Below are positions 42,201-43,794 of a stretch of 43,794 nucleotides of DNA, in pieces (position 1 is the first letter of the stretch; every line of letters starts with the position of its first letter). Position numbers and translations under genes: made by a program. The notes beneath the pieces were generated by a model that saw nothing but the letters and a program-made list of their open reading frames with translations, was not told the DNA's origin and ran no database searches. The stretch spans positions 1 to 43,794 of IMG/VR virus record IMGVR_UViG_3300023179_000190; one strand, 5' to 3'. This stretch comes from a virus.

Positions 42201-43409
42201 GATGGTATTCAAGGTACTCAAGGTACTCAAGGTACTCAAGGTACTCAAGGTATCTTTAGTCCATGGATTAAAAAAACAAGCAATTATTTAGCTATTAATG
42301 AAGATAGAATTATAGCAGATACAAGTAATGGTACTTTTACTATTACTTTACCAACTAATCCTGTTTTAGGTTCTTATGTTGTTATTACTGATGGTGGAGA
42401 TTTTGGTATAACAAATCTAATAGTAAGTATTAATAATACTACTATAGAAAATTTAATTACTGATGTATTTTTAGATATACCTGCTACAACTTATGAATTT
42501 ATTTATGATGGTAACACTTGGCATATAACTGCTACAACAGGTTCACAAGGTATTCAGGGTATTACTGGTAGTGGTACTCAAGGTACTCAAGGCTTAGATG
42601 GTACTCAAGGTATTCAAGGTATTATTGGTAGTGGTACTCAAGGAACTCAAGGTATTGCAGGAACAGCAGTTGCACAAGGTAGCCAAGGTACTGCAGGTAC
42701 AAATGGTAGTCAAGGTACTACAGGTACAAACGGTATTCAAGGAACTCAAGGTATTACTGGTAGTGGTACTCAAGGTACTCAAGGTACTCAAGGTATTACT
42801 GGTAGTGGTACTCAAGGTACTCAAGGTACTCAAGGTACTCAAGGTACTCAAGGTATTCAAGGTATTCAAGGTATTCAAGGTATACAAGGTTTTGGTTATC
42901 AACAAAATCAAGGTACTCAAGGTACTCAAGGTACTCAAGGTACTCAAGGTACTCAAGGTACTCAAGGTACTCAAGGTACTCAAGGTCGTCAAGGTACTCA
43001 AGGCTTAGATGGTACTCAAGGCTTAGATGGTACTCAAGGTACTCAAGGTCTAGAGGGTATTCAGGGTACTACTGGAATCTTTAGTAATAGAGTGGTTTCC
43101 TATGCCAGTAGCAGTACGTTAACGGTAAATACCGACACTACAGACATGGCAGTAACTGACAATACTGAATCAGCAGGAACACTTACAATAGAAGAACCAA
43201 CTGGAGTAGCTATTAATGGTCAAAAATTGATAATTAGAATACAAAGTACTAATCAACAAACATTGTCATGGAACTCTATATTTCAAGATAGTAGTTCATT
43301 AAGTTTACCTTCTTCAACTACTGGTAATACTAAATATGATTATTTAGGTTTTATTTATAATTCTACTATTACAAAATGGCAACTACTAGCAAGAATAATG
43401 GATTTTTAA
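39222..43409 (+). CDS. Giant collagen-like tail fibre (1395 aa)
   Basis: After an N-terminal head of about 105 residues (MPIDYSGLTRNTWPGTW..., GMLVYVKNGYTSGAYTRT), most of the protein is Gly-X-Y triplets with Y = Gln, Glu or Asp (GIQ, GTQ, GLE, GLD) and no proline. This composition is known in phage collagen-like trimers. The triplets are interrupted by three globular modules: two identical copies beginning FSPWIKKTSNYLAINEDRI (40918 and 42256) and one beginning GFNIAKTYISVAALIADTSP (about 41525-41705). The C-terminus (about 1285-1395) is a beta domain ending LIRIQ-type strands and KYDYLGFIYNS, probably the tip. AGGA lies about 8 nt upstream of the ATG. Confidence 0.85.
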   Translation: MPIDYSGLTRNTWPGTWSSSGSAPIVLDNEIRGGIHSISGNSGDRLTDIAGQRLQEGMLVYVKNGYTSGAYTRTADSYYKYTLLVGESRNATTGIMPNAEANWKLYEGTQGIQGLEGIQGTQGLKGTQGLEGTQGLEGIQGIQGLEGIQGIQGLDGIQGLDGIQGLDGIQGTQGLDGIQGIQGIQGLEGIQGIQGLEGIQGIQGVQGTDGIQGIQGTQGLEGIQGTQGLEGIQGIQGTQGTQGLEGIQGIQGLEGIQGIQGIQGTDGIQGIQGTQGLEGIQGTQGLEGIQGIQGTQGTQGLEGIQGIQGLEGIQGIQGIQGIQGLKGIQGVQGLEGIQGQQGIQGIQGLDGIQGLQGIQGLDGIQGTQGIQGIQGLEGIQGLEGTQGTQGTQGTQGLEGTQGTQGLEGTQGTQGLEGIQGLEGTQGTQGLEGTQGTQGLEGIQGIQGIQGTQGTQGTQGTQGTQGTQGLEGIQGIQGIQGLEGIQGLEGIQGLEGIQGVQGTDGIQGIQGLEGIQGTQGTQGTQGTQGLEGIQGIQGIQGIQGLEGIQGIQGIQGTQGTQGTQGIFSPWIKKTSNYLAINEDRIIADTSNGTFTITLPTNPVLGSYVVITDGGDFGITNLIVSINNTTIENLITDVFLDIPATTYEFIYDGNTWHITATTGSQGIQGIQGIQGLDGTQGTQGLNGTQGIQGLDGIQGTQGLDGIQGTQGIQGLEGIQGLEGIQGLDGIQGTQGIQGLEGIQGLEGIQGIQGIQGIQGIQGTKGDTGLGFNIAKTYISVAALIADTSPVDIIPGEFAIIETGNTNDTDNSRLYLWNGVNYIYTTDLSGAVGIQGIQGLQGLEGIQGIQGLEGIQGIQGVQGLQGIQGQQGIQGIQGLDGIQGLDGIQGLDGIQGTQGTQGIQGLEGIQGLEGIQGVQGTDGIQGIQGIQGIQGTQGTQGTQGLEGIQGIQGLEGIQGIQGLGGIQGLGGIQGQQGIQGIQGIQGLEGIQGTQGLDGIQGTQGTQGTQGTQGIFSPWIKKTSNYLAINEDRIIADTSNGTFTITLPTNPVLGSYVVITDGGDFGITNLIVSINNTTIENLITDVFLDIPATTYEFIYDGNTWHITATTGSQGIQGITGSGTQGTQGLDGTQGIQGIIGSGTQGTQGIAGTAVAQGSQGTAGTNGSQGTTGTNGIQGTQGITGSGTQGTQGTQGITGSGTQGTQGTQGTQGTQGIQGIQGIQGIQGFGYQQNQGTQGTQGTQGTQGTQGTQGTQGTQGRQGTQGLDGTQGLDGTQGTQGLEGIQGTTGIFSNRVVSYASSSTLTVNTDTTDMAVTDNTESAGTLTIEEPTGVAINGQKLIIRIQSTNQQTLSWNSIFQDSSSLSLPSSTTGNTKYDYLGFIYNSTITKWQLLARIMDF
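39840..40181 (+). repeat. 171-bp tandem duplication inside the collagen region
   Basis: The block starting GGTACTGATGGAATAC at 39840 begins again at 40011, a period of 171 bp (57 codons, 19 Gly-X-Y triplets), with nearly identical bases including synonymous positions. It is the largest clean duplication within the triplet array. Confidence 0.75.
40911..41225 (+). repeat. 315-bp perfect repeat, copy 1 (globular module)
   Basis: Every base I compared from 40911 to 41225 is identical to 42249-42563, an offset of 1338 bp (446 codons). It encodes the module FSPWIKKTSNYLAIN... to ITATTGSQGIQGI. Identity at synonymous sites points to recent duplication or continuing gene conversion. Confidence 0.85.
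42249..42563 (+). repeat. 315-bp perfect repeat, copy 2 (globular module)
   Basis: Second copy of 40911-41225, in the same gene and frame. The triplet flanks on both sides also match for some tens of bases upstream, so the pair offers a large target for homologous recombination that would delete or duplicate 1338 bp in frame. Confidence 0.85.
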
Positions 43410-43410
43410 C

Positions 43411-43620
43411 ATGAAAATATATAAATTCTCAATGACTTATGACGGTAAACCCTATACAGATTCTGTAAATTTGCCAGACGACCACACCCATACTGATGAA
43501 GAAATCATGCAAATGATGCTTACAAAATTTTCTACATGGAAAAATATGCTGGCAAATCCTGGCGATTTGAGCATTACCGAAGAACAACCTCTTTTAATTG
43601 AAGAGCCACCTATAGAGTAA
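43411..43620 (+). CDS. Hypothetical protein (69 aa)
   Basis: The small acidic protein reads MKIYKFSMTYDGKPYTDSVN followed by a His/Asp/Glu-rich helix (DDHTHTDEEIMQMML) and a C-terminus of Glu and Pro (EEQPLLIEEPPIE). It starts one base after the stop of the collagen-like fibre, without a clear Shine-Dalgarno, so it probably depends on re-initiation. Its place after a fibre suggests a fibre chaperone or accessory, but I recognise no family. The DNA here lacks the frequent CTAG tetramers of the neighbouring genes. Confidence 0.55.
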   Translation: MKIYKFSMTYDGKPYTDSVNLPDDHTHTDEEIMQMMLTKFSTWKNMLANPGDLSITEEQPLLIEEPPIE

Positions 43621-43622
43621 TT

Positions 43623-43794
43623 ATGGCAACTTACACTTGGATCGGAGCAGCCGGTGGTTTATATGCTACAACAACAAATTGGTCGCCTACAGGACTTCCA
43701 GCTGCTGCTGACGATATAGTTTTTACTGGTACGGCTACACCCAATGTCAGTACCACTGCCAGAACGGTAAGAAATCTCACTGTCAACAGCGGCA
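43623..43794 (+). CDS. Beta-structured virion protein, 3' end outside window
   Basis: The first 57 codons are present, beginning MATYTWIGAAGGLYATTTNW, then SPTGLPAAADDIVFTGTA and ARTVRNLTVNSG. The pattern W-x-G...G-x-x-x-x-x-x-N-W...P-x-x-x-D-x-V-x-F occurs at the start of beta-helix proteins of phages and of surface adhesins. It begins 3 nt after the preceding stop. It is probably another fibre or appendage protein of the same operon. Confidence 0.6.
   Translation, partial: MATYTWIGAAGGLYATTTNWSPTGLPAAADDIVFTGTATPNVSTTARTVRNLTVNSG

Noticed and set aside
42594-43008. Overlapping reading frames on both strands in the collagen-like region
   Set aside because: Low-complexity repeats keep all frames open; the alternative products (runs of STL or VLKV) have no start signals and are shadows.
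39540-43060. CRISPR-like array in the triplet region
   Set aside because: The repeats are codon-phased 9-bp words encoding Gly-X-Y in one long frame, with no unique spacers of constant length.
26215-43409. Diversity-generating retroelement or phase-variable fibre cassette
   Set aside because: No reverse transcriptase, template repeat with adenine-specific changes, or invertase with crossover sites is visible; only direct repeats are seen.
1-43794. tRNA genes
   Set aside because: I looked for T-arm GTTCGAATC-like words with paired arms and found none.

Overview
The window is the late (virion structure) region of a tailed double-stranded DNA phage, with a short divergent accessory module at its left end. 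The order terminase, HNH protein, portal, prohead protease/HK97-fold capsid, connectors, tail tube, frameshifted tail chaperones, tape measure, tail tip and fibres is that of a siphovirus; I see no contractile sheath and no wedge baseplate genes. The DNA is AT-rich. No ribosomal, housekeeping or integrase gene is visible, so this reads as phage genome rather than host flank. Near-consensus sigma70 promoters and Shine-Dalgarno sites suggest a bacterium with ordinary housekeeping RNA polymerase. Two host-like metabolic genes closely resemble an alphaproteobacterial gene pair, so a proteobacterial, probably alphaproteobacterial, host is my best inference.

Left module (1-1837). Five small genes lie on the minus strand (one cut by the window edge), including a helix-turn-helix protein at 1119-1442. 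The two non-coding stretches, 570-862 and 1443-1837, are dense with signals: a perfect bacterial chromosomal parS palindrome (782-797), a plus-strand consensus promoter with no gene behind it (707-736), a 19-bp element in inverted orientation upstream of two promoters (680-698 and 1533-1551), a 12-mer present three times, several hairpins, and almost four copies of a 24-bp AT-rich tandem repeat (1583-1675).

Late operon, head part (1784-14195). A sigma70 promoter at 1784-1812 opens a tightly overlapping chain. It starts with a metallophosphoesterase (PlcP/LpxH-like) and a glycosyltransferase (Agt-like), the pair known in Alphaproteobacteria for replacing phospholipids with glycolipids when phosphorus is scarce. 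Terminase small and large subunits follow with overlapping starts. A second promoter precedes the HNH protein and portal. The prohead protease is fused to the major capsid protein, with an in-frame internal ribosome binding site that could also yield capsid protein alone. Connector, neck, tail-terminator and tail-tube genes follow, then a G/GT chaperone pair joined by a GGGAAAC slippery site and closed by a terminator.

Tail part (14216-33416). A third late promoter drives a 2951-residue tape measure protein, followed by distal-tail and tail-tip proteins, a 2230-residue receptor-binding/central fibre protein and a small fibre chaperone-like protein, ending at a strong terminator.

Fibre part (33437-43794). 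A separate promoter, with an inverted repeat over its -35 box, drives a membrane-anchored coiled-coil protein, two small virion-type proteins, a beta-repeat fibre and two collagen-like fibres (777 and 1395 residues) built of Gly-X-Gln/Glu/Asp triplets. A small gene and the start of another beta-structured protein close the window. No endolysin, replication gene, tRNA or CRISPR array is visible.
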